DNA of 59,136 bases from JBKQVT01 sp052139835 (GCA_052139835.1 JBKQVT010000166.1:1-59136), one strand, 5' to 3'; numbered from the stretch's first letter, positions 24,933 through 34,254 are shown. Notes: generated from the sequence alone by a model not told the origin. Program-made: numbers and translations.

Positions 24933-26174
24933 TCAAGGCCGTTTCGGCGCGCCTTTGCCTCCCTGACCCATGACGTACCTGCGCCACTGCTCGGTCAGCT
25001 TCTCCTCGTCCCAACCGTAGACCTTCTCGATGGCCTCCAGATCGGAGCCGCCCTTGCGGAGTTCAAGCAGCAGCTTCCCGAACTTGGCGGGTTGCTTGCT
25101 CAACAGCCCCACCAGTGTCCAGCCTTCAGCGTAATGCGGCTGCGACATGGCGTCGGTGTCCATTTTCAACAGCTCGCCCAACGGCGTGGCCTGCTTGGTA
25201 GCCATACGCTGTCGGACGAGGACGCTCCATCCCGAATTGCCGGGTCCGGAATACCGGGTCGCGGCGCCGTAGGCGACCGCGCCGAATGTTGAGATTGGCG
25301 ATCCATATAACGCCGACTCGACCGCATTGATGAATCCCGTTTGCAGCGGGCGGACCTTTGAATGCGGCGGCCGCGCCAATTGCCAGAAATACATGTTCGC
25401 CAGGCCGCCCGCGACAGGACGGTGGATGGAGGGAAAAGGCTGCAACGAAATCGCCCAGAAAGATCGGGACGGACATGAAAATCCGTCGAGGACTGCTTTC
25501 CGGCGCTGCTCCTTCACGCCGGGGGGATCGTCCTTTCCCGCGGACTCACTCCCCAAAAGGTCAAACTCGACCCGGCACCAAGCCTGGTACTCCGCATGGT
25601 CCTTGAGCAGGACGAAGTGGGTGGACCGCCTGTCCAGGCCGCAGCGGAGCGGCTCCGCGCACTTCGTATGGAAGAACTTTTCCAGCTTCTTAATGTCGGG
25701 AAGATAAGCCTGCCGGGCTTCTTTGCTCCCCCAGACCGTCACGTGCTGGGTCGCGGCCGGCTCGATGTCGGCGCCGCTCTTCAAGGCGATTTGCTTCATC
25801 GTTTTCATAACTTGCTCCCGCTCCTCGTCGCTGGTCGTCAGCCCTTTGCCGGGCACCAACGGCTCGTCGGACGCTTCCTTAACGGCGTCGATCTGGGCGG
25901 GGTGGAAGCCCAGGCTGCGAAGCTTCTTCGCGACTTCCTTCGTGACCTCGAAAGCTCTTCCCTGCTCGGCGACGGCGTCGGCCACCTCCTCGGGCGACAT
26001 TCGCTTGCGGCGCAGCTTCTGGACGTCTTCCAGGGTAAGCCGCGTGTCTTTTTTGTCGGCCTTGGCCGCCGCCGCGTCAGGCTTCGGCCCCTCTTGCCCC
26101 TCGGCCGGCGGCAGCGGCCCTAGCGCCGCCAGCGTGATGCACGCCATCCACAGGGCACGATGATTGAGCCGCAT
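24933..26174 (-). CDS. Secreted protein, possible DUF1570/peptidase-MA-like family
   Basis: 413 aa. A signal peptide (MRLNHRALWMACITLAALGPLPPAEGQ) is followed by a charged linker and a helical domain (TLEDVQKLRRKRMSPEEVAD). The middle and end (VTVWGSKEARQAYLPDIKKLEK, MSQPHYAEGWTLVGLLSKQP) recall planctomycete exported DUF1570 proteins, which resemble peptidases but here lack a visible HExxH. A C-terminal DLEAIEKVYGWDEEKLTEQW completes it. The protein should be in the periplasm or envelope; the function is unknown. Confidence 0.7.
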   Translation of the reverse strand: MRLNHRALWMACITLAALGPLPPAEGQEGPKPDAAAAKADKKDTRLTLEDVQKLRRKRMSPEEVADAVAEQGRAFEVTKEVAKKLRSLGFHPAQIDAVKEASDEPLVPGKGLTTSDEEREQVMKTMKQIALKSGADIEPAATQHVTVWGSKEARQAYLPDIKKLEKFFHTKCAEPLRCGLDRRSTHFVLLKDHAEYQAWCRVEFDLLGSESAGKDDPPGVKEQRRKAVLDGFSCPSRSFWAISLQPFPSIHRPVAGGLANMYFWQLARPPHSKVRPLQTGFINAVESALYGSPISTFGAVAYGAATRYSGPGNSGWSVLVRQRMATKQATPLGELLKMDTDAMSQPHYAEGWTLVGLLSKQPAKFGKLLLELRKGGSDLEAIEKVYGWDEEKLTEQWRRYVMGQGGKGAPKRP

Positions 26175-26333
26175 GGCACGCCTCCTGGTTCCCCCCGTTC
26201 CGGCCCGCCGCGAAAACAGGTTCGCAGCCCTACGGGAAACTGTAATCTATCGAACCCCACAAGTTCCGGGAAGTTCCGCGGGTGTGAGCCGGGGGCGTGA
26301 ATACTCCGGGAAAGCGTGTCTCCCGGTCGCCGG

Positions 26334-26362
26334 CCCCCACGACGCAGTCGTGGGGCTTTTCC
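26334..26362. repeat. GACGCAGTC palindrome with T-tract
   Basis: CCCCCACGACGCAGTCGTGG followed by GGCTTTTCC. The hairpin plus T-run reads on the plus strand, whereas both flanking genes are on the minus strand, so it is not a terminator for them. Confidence 0.7.
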
Positions 26363-26382
26363 AGTCCCCAATCGCTTGCCCC

Positions 26383-27372
26383 CTATTTCGTTGCAATCCG
26401 CCGGCAGGCCGAGTCGAGGATCCGCCCGATCAAGGCGACATAGTCGATGCCCTTCATTGTGCAGAGGATGGGCAGATCGGAATGCTGGGGGTGGAGGCCG
26501 GCCAGGGGATTGACCTCGATGAAGTGCGGCCGCCCCCGCCCGTCGCTGCGGATATCGACCCGGCCGGCGTCGCGACAGCCCACCGCGCGGTAGGCGGCCA
26601 GGGCCACGGCCTCGGCCTGGCGGGCTTCCTCGTCCCGCTTGGGGCTGGTGGGCAGGTAGCGGCACAGCTCCTCGCACTTCTCCTTGTTCATGTAGGAATA
26701 GACCTCGGCCTCGGCGCCGGGCAGGAGGACTACCTCCATGCTGCCGAGCACTTCGGCCCGCGGACCGGTCCCGGCAATGCCCACGGTGAACTCGCGGCCG
26801 GAGAGAAACGTCTCGACCAGCACCGGCTGGTGATACTTGGCCAGCAGCTCGGCCGAGAGCCGGCCCAGCGCCTGCCGGTCGAGGATCTTCGAGGCCGCCG
26901 TGATGCCTTTGCCGGTGCCCTCGCCCACCGGCTTGGCAAAGAGCGGCGGCACCAGGTCCACGCGGTCCACGTCCTCGATCCGCTCGACCAGGGCGAAATC
27001 GGCCGTGGGCACCCCGGCGGCGCGGACAACCGCCTTCGTCAGGCCCTTGTGCAAGGCCAGCGCCATGACCAAGGGGTCGGAAAAGGTGTAGGGGATCTGG
27101 TACAGGTCGAGGATGGCGGGCACTTGGGCCTCGCGGGCCAGGCCGTGCAGCCCCTCGGCGATGTTGAACACCAAGTCCCAGCGGTCGCCGGCGGCCAGGC
27201 GCTGGACCAGTTGCCGCCCGTTGCCGATGGGGTCGGTCTGGTGCCCCAGCGTTTTCAAGGCGGATTGGAGGGCCGCGATGGTGGCCGGCTGGTCGAATTC
27301 CGCCGTTTCCTCTTCGCTATAGCCGGCGGCCAGGTAATCGGCCCGGAGGTCGTAGGTCAAACCGATATGCAT
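26383..27372 (-). CDS. D-Ala-D-Ala-ligase-like ATP-grasp protein
   Basis: 329 aa from the ATG at 27372 (MHIGLTYDLRADYLAAG). It has WDLVFNIAEGLHG in the preATP-grasp domain, the ATP-binding loop PLFAKPVGEGTGKGI, VETFLSGREFTVGIAG, and VDIRSDGRGRPHFIEVNPLA with the metal-binding Glu and Asn. It is more Ddl-like than the paralogue at 23290. It lies about 170 nt downstream of the KamA gene on the same strand. Together they suggest a pathway using beta-lysine or another beta-amino acid as a ligation substrate; that is inference. Confidence 0.88.
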   Translation of the reverse strand: MHIGLTYDLRADYLAAGYSEEETAEFDQPATIAALQSALKTLGHQTDPIGNGRQLVQRLAAGDRWDLVFNIAEGLHGLAREAQVPAILDLYQIPYTFSDPLVMALALHKGLTKAVVRAAGVPTADFALVERIEDVDRVDLVPPLFAKPVGEGTGKGITAASKILDRQALGRLSAELLAKYHQPVLVETFLSGREFTVGIAGTGPRAEVLGSMEVVLLPGAEAEVYSYMNKEKCEELCRYLPTSPKRDEEARQAEAVALAAYRAVGCRDAGRVDIRSDGRGRPHFIEVNPLAGLHPQHSDLPILCTMKGIDYVALIGRILDSACRRIATK

Positions 27373-27541
27373 AACGGATAAGGATAAAGGATGAAGGATC
27401 AAGGATAAAGAGGGGGAAGGCAAGAGGCGAGCCGCCGGGTTCATCCCGGCGGTTTGGCGGAAGGTGAAAGAAAGGAGGCAGCACCGCGAGCGTGCGGCTT
27501 CGCCCCCTTCATCCTTTCTCCTTCATCCTTCATCCTTGAGT
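27370..27541. repeat. GGATAAA/GGATGAA heptamer words in mirror orientation
   Basis: AACGGATAAGGATAAAGGAT and GAAGGATCAAGGATAAAG run to about 27410. The inverse, TCATCCTTTCTCCTTCATCC, then TTCATCCTTGA, ends at 27541 beside the KamA stop. CGGGTTCATCCCGGCGGTTT lies in the core. The architecture is the same as the GGAGTTA cassettes but the word is different. Confidence 0.75.
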
Positions 27542-28849
27542 TCAGGGGTCCGGATAGCGGTAGACGCCCCCCTGGTAGTTGCGCAGGAGGAGGTCGTCGC
27601 CCTCGCGGCCGGCGAGGCAATTGGGCTGGAGGGGGATTTTGCCGCCGCCGCCCGGTGCGTCGATCACGTAGGTGGGCACGGCGTAGCCGGTGGTATGCCC
27701 CCGCAGCCCCTCGATAATCTCCAGCCCCTTGGCCACCGGGGTACGGAAATGGGAGGAGCCGCTGATCGGGTCGCACTGGTAGAGGTAATAGGGGCGGACC
27801 CGCATCTTCAACAAGCGGTGGACCAGATCCTTCATGGTCTCGACGTTGTCGTTCACGCCCCGCAGCAACACCGTTTGCGAGCCCAGGGGGATGCCGGCGT
27901 CGGCAAGCCGCGTGCAGGCCTGGAAGGTCTCCGGGGTGCACTCGTTGGGATGGATGAAGTGCAGGCTCATCCACAAGGGGTGGTGTTTCCGCAACATGCG
28001 GCACAGCTCGCGGGTGATGCGTTGGGGGAGCACCGCGGGCGTCTTGGTGCCCAGGCGGATGAACTCCACGTGCGGGATGGCCCGCAGTTGCGTCAGGAGC
28101 CAATCCAACCGCTGTTCGCTGAGCAAGAGCGGATCGCCGCCGGAGAGGAGGACGTCGCGGATGGCGGGCGTCCGCCGGATATAGTCCAGGGCCAGTTCCA
28201 GGCGCTCCTGGTTGGGGACCATTTCGCCGTGCCCCACCATCCGCGAGCGGGTGCAATAGCGGCAGTAACTCGAGCACGAATCCAGCACCAGCAGCAGCGC
28301 CCGGTCCGGATAGCGGTGGACCAGGCCCGCCACGGGGCTATCGTGTTCTTCGCCCAAGGGATCGTCGGCCTCGCCGGCCGAGCGGATCAGTTCCTGGGCG
28401 GTGGGGACGACGGTGCGGCGCAGGGGCTGCTGCGGATCGTCGCGGGAAATCAGGCTCATGTAGTAGGGGGTGATGCTGAAAGGGAGCATATCCCCGGCGC
28501 GCATCAGGGCCTGGCGTTCCTCGTCGGAGAGCAGCAGCATCTGCTCCAACTGCCCCAGGGTGCAGATCCGATGGCGGACCTGCCAGCGCCAGTCGTTCCA
28601 GTGTTTATCGCTGATATCGCGATAGAATGCCCGGCGAAAGGCCCTGGTTTGGGGAGAGCTGCGAGGGGCGCGAGAGACGTGCGCGGAGTGGACGAGAAAA
28701 TCCCGCCCGGGGAAGACCGACCGCCACTGCGGCCGGGGGGCCTGCGCCGAAGGTGGGCAGGCGAACAGGTTGACGGGACTACCTGGAGGTTCTTCGTCGA
28801 CTTCCAGGCGCGTGCAGGTTGATGGGCCACCGGCATCCAAGTTCGACAC
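27542..28849 (-). CDS. kamA: Lysine 2,3-aminomutase family radical SAM enzyme
   Basis: 435 aa from a GTG at 28849, chosen because GGAG lies 9 nt upstream; a TTG at 28906 is the longest alternative. The radical SAM cluster motif is CSSYCRYC, followed by PLLLSEQRLDWLL (after SGGD), LGTKTPAVLPQRI, HFIHPNECTPE and PTYVIDAPGGGGKIPL, all typical of KamA. The enzyme uses PLP and S-adenosylmethionine to move an amino group, usually lysine to beta-lysine. No AblB-type beta-lysine acetyltransferase is visible nearby; two ATP-grasp ligases are. Confidence 0.92.
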   Translation of the reverse strand: MSNLDAGGPSTCTRLEVDEEPPGSPVNLFACPPSAQAPRPQWRSVFPGRDFLVHSAHVSRAPRSSPQTRAFRRAFYRDISDKHWNDWRWQVRHRICTLGQLEQMLLLSDEERQALMRAGDMLPFSITPYYMSLISRDDPQQPLRRTVVPTAQELIRSAGEADDPLGEEHDSPVAGLVHRYPDRALLLVLDSCSSYCRYCTRSRMVGHGEMVPNQERLELALDYIRRTPAIRDVLLSGGDPLLLSEQRLDWLLTQLRAIPHVEFIRLGTKTPAVLPQRITRELCRMLRKHHPLWMSLHFIHPNECTPETFQACTRLADAGIPLGSQTVLLRGVNDNVETMKDLVHRLLKMRVRPYYLYQCDPISGSSHFRTPVAKGLEIIEGLRGHTTGYAVPTYVIDAPGGGGKIPLQPNCLAGREGDDLLLRNYQGGVYRYPDP

Positions 28850-29088
28850 AATCCAAATCTCCGGAGGACCTTGGGAATTCACAGCCTCTTCTGCTTCGGC
28901 TTGCAAGCGGTCCCAAGCGCGGTTTACAAGCCTTCTGAAACAAAATCCTCTTTGGAGGACAAAATGTCAAGAGGGAAAAACCTGCCAATCGCAGAAACAA
29001 GGGAAATTTTTTCGCGGCGGCCGGCCAGGGATCGCGGCCAGGGCAGCGGTGTCGCGCGCGACCGGAAACACGTCCCTGCCGGGTGCCG

Positions 29089-29144
29089 CCGAAAAAGGGG
29101 ACAGGCACCTCGCTGCGCTCGGAGGGGCAGTCCCCATTTTCGGG
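29089..29144. repeat. CCGAAAAAGGGGACAGGCACC palindrome
   Basis: CCGAAAAAGGGGACAGGCAC mirrored by GGGGCAGTCCCCATTTTCGG. It belongs to a class of dispersed inverted repeats with the AAAAGGGGACAG core, another fragment of which lies in a gvpF/L gene at 50097-50112. The 28907-29181 gap holds nothing else that I can identify. Confidence 0.7.
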
Positions 29145-29181
29145 CACGATACTGGAAGAATAAAGATCGGCAGAAGGCGAC

Positions 29182-29934
29182 TCAATCTTTGACGAGTTCC
29201 ACGCAAATGCCCCCGGCGCGCAGCACCTTGTGCATGCGGGTGAACCACAGTTCCTGGTGCCAGGCCAGGCCGAGACCCTCGCAAATCCGCGATAAATCCC
29301 GACGATTATAGGTCCGGCAGCACCAGAAACGGCTGGTCCAGGCCCCGGAAAAATTGTCCTCCGTGGTCAACAGCAGCATCCTGGCCCCCGGCATCATCAC
29401 GCGGCTCAGCTCGCCCAGGCCCAGCTTGGCGTCGGGCAGGTGCTCCAGGACGTAGCCGCAGGTGACGCAGTCGAAGGAACCGTCGGGAAAGGGCAGTCGG
29501 GTCAGGTCGGCCACGACATACTCGGGCCGGTCGCTCTTCAAGCGGTTCCTGGCCCGGCGGAGCATCTCCTGCGACAGATCGGAGCAGATCAAACGGCTAG
29601 TGGGGTCGGCGTACTTCAGCACGTGCTTGGCGATTTGGCCGGCCCCGCTGCCCACGTCCAGGATGCGGCGGGCCCCGCGGAGATCGAACTTCCGCTCCCG
29701 AAAGAGCCGCTCCCCGAAGGCCGTGTGCAACGAGAGCATACTACAGGTGGCCAGCATCGCCCCCTGGGGTCCGGCGTACACGTCGCGGACCTTCTCCCGG
29801 TATTCCTCGAAGCTGACCCGCGTGATGAGACGGTGCTCCAGCAGCCGGTTGAGCACCTTGGAGCGTCGCCCCGTGCCGACTTGTCGCTTGGGGCGGCCCG
29901 TGCGCTCCCGGGGACTGATCTTCTTCAACGGCAT
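29182..29934 (-). CDS. Class I SAM-dependent methyltransferase
   Basis: 250 aa. Motif I ILDVGSGAGQIAKHV binds S-adenosylmethionine, ADLTRLPFPDGSFDCVTCGYVLEHLP covers motifs II-III of the Methyltransf_11/25 type, and LGELSRVMMPGARMLLLTTE follows. An unusual basic N-terminus (MPLKKISPRERTGRPKRQVG) precedes the catalytic domain. The substrate is unknown. It is flanked upstream by a GTAG...CTAC REP pair. Confidence 0.9.
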   Translation of the reverse strand: MPLKKISPRERTGRPKRQVGTGRRSKVLNRLLEHRLITRVSFEEYREKVRDVYAGPQGAMLATCSMLSLHTAFGERLFRERKFDLRGARRILDVGSGAGQIAKHVLKYADPTSRLICSDLSQEMLRRARNRLKSDRPEYVVADLTRLPFPDGSFDCVTCGYVLEHLPDAKLGLGELSRVMMPGARMLLLTTEDNFSGAWTSRFWCCRTYNRRDLSRICEGLGLAWHQELWFTRMHKVLRAGGICVELVKD

Positions 29935-29971
29935 AGCGACTTCCGTCTCAACCTGCCATGCGGTCGCGGGC

Positions 29972-30037
29972 GTAGGTTATGCTTCAGCATAACATAACCT
30001 CTTGTAACACAAGGTGTTATGCTGAAGCATCCCCTAC
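29972..30037. repeat. 66-bp REP pair with GTAG/CTAC feet (BIME-like)
   Basis: GTAGGTTATGCTTCAGCATA and, inverted, TTATGCTGAAGCATCCCCTA plus C. Each half is a hairpin with GTAG at its 5' foot, the tetranucleotide characteristic of REP sequences mobilised by RAYT transposases. The same architecture is seen at 55130-55187 and 56490-56586. Confidence 0.75.
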
Positions 30038-30089
30038 GGGGCTTCCCATCCCGGGCCATTGTTGCCACGGCCGCAGGCTCGAACTAGCG

Positions 30090-32081
30090 TCACCCATAGA
30101 TACGCCGGTTGTAGATATACCACTCTAGAAGCAAGATTGCCAGACCTACCAGGAGCAATTCCTTCCAGATTTCTCGGTGCCCGGCCTGCCAGCCCGTCTC
30201 GCCGTGGACCTCCACGGGGCCGATTTTGATGTGTGGGGCGGGGTCGTGACCGGGGTCGAGGCGGATGTCGCTTTCGGCCCGATCGAAGAGGTTCACGGCG
30301 AAGCGTTGGAACGTCTTGCTGTTTGCCTGGGCTTCGTAGATTCCCAACTCGTTGGTCGCCGTGAACATGCACCTGCCCGAGACGGCACGCCCCAGGGCCA
30401 CGGCCTTCCCGGACGGCGTGCGGACCTCGACAGCGGCTTTCGGATCGGGCGGATCGAGCGTGATGGCGCCGCCGGGCCGCAGGACGGCCCCTTCCTGCAT
30501 CTGGCCATGGCCGCCGAGGTAGCCCAGCACGTTGAGCATGAAGGAGGAGAAACTGCGAAAGATCCAGTTGGTGCCGATGGTTCCCTGCGGCCTGCCCCCG
30601 GCGTCGGCATCGACCAAGACGAAGCCGGCCACGGCGTCCTCGAAGCCCTCGCGGGGCGCCACGGCCAGCATGGGACCGGCCTCCGAGTCGATCAGCGTGG
30701 TGCCCCCGGCCGGCACTCCCAGCGGCGTCCCCTCCAACAGCGCCACGTCGCCCATTTCGATCCATTGCAGCAGGGGATGGGAGACCGCGGTGTCGATGAT
30801 TTGCGGGGCGGCTACCTTGGGCTTGGCGGTCCAGCCGCCTGCGGGCGGGAGGCTGCCGATAAAGAGCGTGTTGGCCCGCGGCATCTGCGCCGGCCGGCAA
30901 CGGTCGTAAATCACCAGGTCGAAGCCTCCGCCGGCGGCCAGGGCGGCGTAGGCGGCGCCCTTGAGGAATTCCGGCCGCTCGACGCGGACCTGGGCCAGCT
31001 CGCCGGCCGCCTTGGTCCCCAGGGCAATTTCCAGGGGTTCGTTCCCGCTGCTGACCAGCAGCACCCGCGCGCGGGACGGCGGATTGATGACCGCGAAGGC
31101 CTCGTTGTCGCAGGCGAGTTGATCGCCGTCGGCCTTGATCTGCAGCCGCAGCACCCCCTCCTCGGCCCCGGTCAGATCGAAGGTCATGCCGCGGCTCGCT
31201 CCCGCGGCAATCTCCACCTTGTCGGCGTCTTTGTACTGGCCGTCGAAATACAGATCCGCCTGGACTGTGGCGGCTTCCTGGCCGAAATTCTCCAAGCGGT
31301 AGAAGGCCTGTAACTCGTTGGGCTTGCTCTCGTGGCGGCCCACGCTGAAGGCCATGATGCCCACGTTGGCCGCCGTGGATCGCCCGATGGGAACGAAGAC
31401 CGGATCGAGGTTTCCCAGCGCGAAGTCGGCGACCGGGTTGAACTTGCCGTCGCTGAAGATCACCAGCTTCGCCGGCAGGGCTACCGCCACGCGCGTGGCG
31501 CTGGCGTCCTCGGCGCCGCGGGGATTGGCCAGCCCGGAAGCCACCTTCAGGGCCTCCAGCAGCGAGGTGGCGCGCGGCGTGGGCCGGATCGCCTCCAGGC
31601 TTTCCCGCAGCCGCCCGCGGTCGTCGGTGAACGATTGTTCCACCCGCGCCGTGTCGGCAAAGCTGATGACCATGGCCACGTCGCCGGAACTCATCTGGTC
31701 GATCAGTTCGCGGGCGCGGCGCTTGGCCTCCTCCAGCCGCGAGGGCGCCACGTCGGTGGCCTGCATGCTGGCCGAATTATCGACCAAGAGGATGAAGCGA
31801 TTGCCGGAGAGGTGCATCGCCCGCCAGTGCGGCCGCACCAGGGCGACGATCGCCGCCGCCACCAGCAGCAGTTGCAGCAGCAGGAGGAGGTTGCGCCGCA
31901 GCCGCTGCCAGATCGTGTTGACGTGCAGGTCTTCCATCGAGCGGTGCCACAAGTAGGTGCTGGGGACTTCCAGCGGGCGGCGCCGCAGCTTGAGAAAATA
32001 CAAGGCCACGATCGCCGGCGGAATCGCCGCCACGATCAACCATTGCCACCAGGCGAGCATGTTGGTCAGTTCGGGCATCAT
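30090..32081 (-). CDS. BatA/VWA-domain membrane protein
   Basis: 663 aa. Hydrophobic helices at about 12-30 and 63-83 flank the N-terminal BatA region (LYFLKLRRRPLEVPSTYLWH). A VWA domain follows with the metal-ion site DNSAS (101-105). A further helix lies near the C-terminus (LLVGLAILLLEWYIYNR). It should be an inner-membrane protein with the VWA domain in the periplasm, working with the MoxR ATPase and DUF58 protein encoded immediately upstream. This is the last gene of the four-gene operon. Confidence 0.88.
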   Translation of the reverse strand: MMPELTNMLAWWQWLIVAAIPPAIVALYFLKLRRRPLEVPSTYLWHRSMEDLHVNTIWQRLRRNLLLLLQLLLVAAAIVALVRPHWRAMHLSGNRFILLVDNSASMQATDVAPSRLEEAKRRARELIDQMSSGDVAMVISFADTARVEQSFTDDRGRLRESLEAIRPTPRATSLLEALKVASGLANPRGAEDASATRVAVALPAKLVIFSDGKFNPVADFALGNLDPVFVPIGRSTAANVGIMAFSVGRHESKPNELQAFYRLENFGQEAATVQADLYFDGQYKDADKVEIAAGASRGMTFDLTGAEEGVLRLQIKADGDQLACDNEAFAVINPPSRARVLLVSSGNEPLEIALGTKAAGELAQVRVERPEFLKGAAYAALAAGGGFDLVIYDRCRPAQMPRANTLFIGSLPPAGGWTAKPKVAAPQIIDTAVSHPLLQWIEMGDVALLEGTPLGVPAGGTTLIDSEAGPMLAVAPREGFEDAVAGFVLVDADAGGRPQGTIGTNWIFRSFSSFMLNVLGYLGGHGQMQEGAVLRPGGAITLDPPDPKAAVEVRTPSGKAVALGRAVSGRCMFTATNELGIYEAQANSKTFQRFAVNLFDRAESDIRLDPGHDPAPHIKIGPVEVHGETGWQAGHREIWKELLLVGLAILLLEWYIYNRRIYG

Positions 32082-32089
32082 AAAGAATC

Positions 32090-32176
32090 TAGGAGTGAGG
32101 AGTTAGGAGTTAGAATCGCGAGGTGCTGGGCCGTCAGTGCTTCTAACTCCTAACTTCTAACTCCTTTCTCCTTAAT
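32090..32176. repeat. Mirror-image heptamer cassette inside an operon
   Basis: TAGGAGTGAGGAGTTAGGAG, TTAGAATCGCGAGGTGCTGG (core), then TTCTAACTCCTAACTTCTAA and CTCC. It fills the gap between the DUF58 gene and the BatA-like gene, which are co-directional. The core matches that of the 3683 cassette (TTAGAATCGCG...GGGCC). Because it interrupts an operon, it cannot simply be a terminator unless the operon is split. Confidence 0.85.
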
Positions 32177-33064
32177 TTATCGCACCAGTCCTCGGGTCCG
32201 CAGGTATCCGCCGATCAGGTCGTCAATCGGCACTTCGTTGCGCGCCAGCAGATAGACCATGCCGCGGCGGTTGCAATATTGCCGGGCGGTGTCGACGAAG
32301 GCCGCGAGCGTTTGCTTGTAACGTTTCAACAGCGGCGCGGTGACCGTCACCTCGGCGGCGTCGCCGTCCTCGCAGTCGACCAGCCGCAGGTCGCCTTGAA
32401 TGTCCGGGTCCATCTCCTCGGCGGATAGGATCTGGATCACGTAGACGTCCATGTCGCGCGAGACCAGGTAGCGCAGGGCGGTCTCGTAGCCGGCCTTGTC
32501 CATCAGGTCGCTCAGCAGCACGACGATGCCGCGGCCGGAGTTGCGGATGCAGAAGTCCTTGACGCCTTCGGCCAACGAGGCGGATTGGCCGCCTTGGATG
32601 CCTTCGAGGTGGCTGAGCATCCGCCACAGGCTGCGGCGGCCGCGGAACAGCGGGGCCGGCCCGAGGGCCCGTTGCCCCAGGGTCTCGATCTTCACCCGGT
32701 CGCCGCGCACCAGCCCGACGAAGCCCAAGGCGGCGGCCAACTGCACCGCGTAGGCCAGCTTCGTGGGCGTGCCGAAATCCATCGAGCCGCTGGCGTCGAT
32801 CAAGGTGTAAAAGTGCAAGTCCTCCTCTTCCAGGAACAGCTTCAGGAAGAGCCGCTCCAGGCGGGCGTAGGTGTTCCAGTCGACGAACCGCAGGTCGTCG
32901 CCAGCGACGTAGTTGCGGAAGTCGGCGAACTCCACGCTTTGCCCCTTGCGCGGGCTGCGGCGCTCGCCCTTCATCCGCCCACGGAATATCTTCCGGCTGA
33001 CCAGTTCCATCTTCTCCAGCTTCGCCAGCAGTTGCGGGCTCAGGAGTGTCGAGGTCTCGGCCAT
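32177..33064 (-). CDS. DUF58 domain protein
   Basis: 295 aa. The DUF58 signature GDDLRFVDWNTYARLERLFLK is followed by LIDASGSM, a VWA-like metal site, then VRGDRVKIETLG and LSDLMDKAGYETALRYL. DUF58 proteins accompany MoxR ATPases in operons with BatA-type VWA proteins, probably as an adaptor. There is no membrane segment. It lies between the MoxR gene and the BatA-like gene. Confidence 0.9.
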   Translation of the reverse strand: MAETSTLLSPQLLAKLEKMELVSRKIFRGRMKGERRSPRKGQSVEFADFRNYVAGDDLRFVDWNTYARLERLFLKLFLEEEDLHFYTLIDASGSMDFGTPTKLAYAVQLAAALGFVGLVRGDRVKIETLGQRALGPAPLFRGRRSLWRMLSHLEGIQGGQSASLAEGVKDFCIRNSGRGIVVLLSDLMDKAGYETALRYLVSRDMDVYVIQILSAEEMDPDIQGDLRLVDCEDGDAAEVTVTAPLLKRYKQTLAAFVDTARQYCNRRGMVYLLARNEVPIDDLIGGYLRTRGLVR

Positions 33065-33160
33065 GTGAGTTTCGCCATGTGGGTAAACGTTATGTTGCCA
33101 TCCGGTTGTTGCTGCGACGCAACCGCGGGGATAAACCCCGCGGCTCGCTTCCCCTCCGCC

Positions 33161-34165
33161 TTACTTCTCCTCCTTCTCCGGCACCGTTTCCAACAAGTCC
33201 AAGAGCACCTTGTCGGGCTCGATGCTTTCGGCCTGGGCCTCGAAGTTGAGGATGACGCGGTGCCGCAGGGCCGGCAGATACACGCGGCGGACATCCTCGA
33301 AACTGACGTTGTAGCGGCCGTCCAAAAGCGCGCGGACCTTGGCCGCCAGGGCCACGGTCTGCGCGGCGCGGGGACTGGCGCCCCAGCGGATGTATTGGTT
33401 GGTGATGGGCAGCGCCAAGGAGCCGCCGGGATGGGTGGCCAACACCAGCCGCACCAGGTAATCCTGCACGTGCTCGGCCAGGATCACCTCGCGGACCAGG
33501 CCTTGCCAGCGGAGGATTTCCGCGCCGTCCATCACCTTGGCCGGCTCGATGATTTCGCCGCGGGTGGTCCGTTGGACGATCGTCGCCAACTCCTGCCGGT
33601 CGGAGTAGCCCACCACGAGTTTGAAGAAGAAGCGGTCCAACTGGGCCTCGGGCAGGGGATAGGTCCCCTCTTGCTCGATGGGGTTTTGCGTGGCCATCAC
33701 CAGGAAGGGCAACTTGAGCTGATGCCGCGTGCCGGCCGCCGTGACGGAGCCCTCTTGCATCGTCTCCAGCATGGCCGACTGCGTCTTGGGGGTGGCCCGG
33801 TTGATCTCGTCGGCCAGGCAAATCTGCGTGAAGATCGGGCCGCGCTGGAACTGGAAGAACCGCTTCCCCTCCGGCGTCTCCATCACCATGTTGGTGCCGA
33901 GGATGTCGGCCGGCATCAGGTCGGGGGTGAACTGGATGCGGTTGAATTCCAAGTCCAGTGTCTTGGCCAGCGTGCGGACCAGGAGCGTCTTGCCCAGTCC
34001 GGGCACCCCTTCCAGCAGGCAATGGCCGCCAGCAAACAGGCAGGTCAGCACGCCGTGGACGATCTCGTCATGGCCGACGATCACCCGGCGGATCTGCTCG
34101 CGGACCGCCGCGTAGCGATCGACGAACTCCTGGGCGCGGCGCTCCATGGTTTCAGCAATACTCAT
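33161..34165 (-). CDS. MoxR-family AAA+ ATPase
   Basis: 334 aa from the ATG at 34165. Walker A is GVPGLGKT (53-60). Walker B and sensor regions include CLADEINRATPKTQSAMLET and ATQNPIEQEGTYPLPEAQLDRF, the MoxR hallmark. MoxR proteins are cytoplasmic chaperone-like ATPases that prepare metal-dependent or cofactor-bearing partners with VWA domains. Neighbours upstream and downstream are VWA-type, matching the usual partnership. A 15-nt repeat (GCGAAACCGCAAGCG) lies just upstream at 34229. Confidence 0.92.
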   Translation of the reverse strand: MSIAETMERRAQEFVDRYAAVREQIRRVIVGHDEIVHGVLTCLFAGGHCLLEGVPGLGKTLLVRTLAKTLDLEFNRIQFTPDLMPADILGTNMVMETPEGKRFFQFQRGPIFTQICLADEINRATPKTQSAMLETMQEGSVTAAGTRHQLKLPFLVMATQNPIEQEGTYPLPEAQLDRFFFKLVVGYSDRQELATIVQRTTRGEIIEPAKVMDGAEILRWQGLVREVILAEHVQDYLVRLVLATHPGGSLALPITNQYIRWGASPRAAQTVALAAKVRALLDGRYNVSFEDVRRVYLPALRHRVILNFEAQAESIEPDKVLLDLLETVPEKEEK

Positions 34166-34228
34166 GTGCGGGTCCTCTGGTCTTTTTTTGGAATCATTGG
34201 CTTTGTTCGTGGATATCGTTCGTTCATG

Positions 34229-34243
34229 GCGAAACCGCAAGCG
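34229..34243 (+). repeat. 15-mer GCGAAACCGCAAGCG (copy 1 of 4)
   Basis: An exact 15-nt word found four times in the window: here, and in reverse complement at 39175-39189, 43237-43251 and 47751-47765. All copies are intergenic. Confidence 0.7.
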
Positions 34244-34254
34244 GTCCGCTGGAC

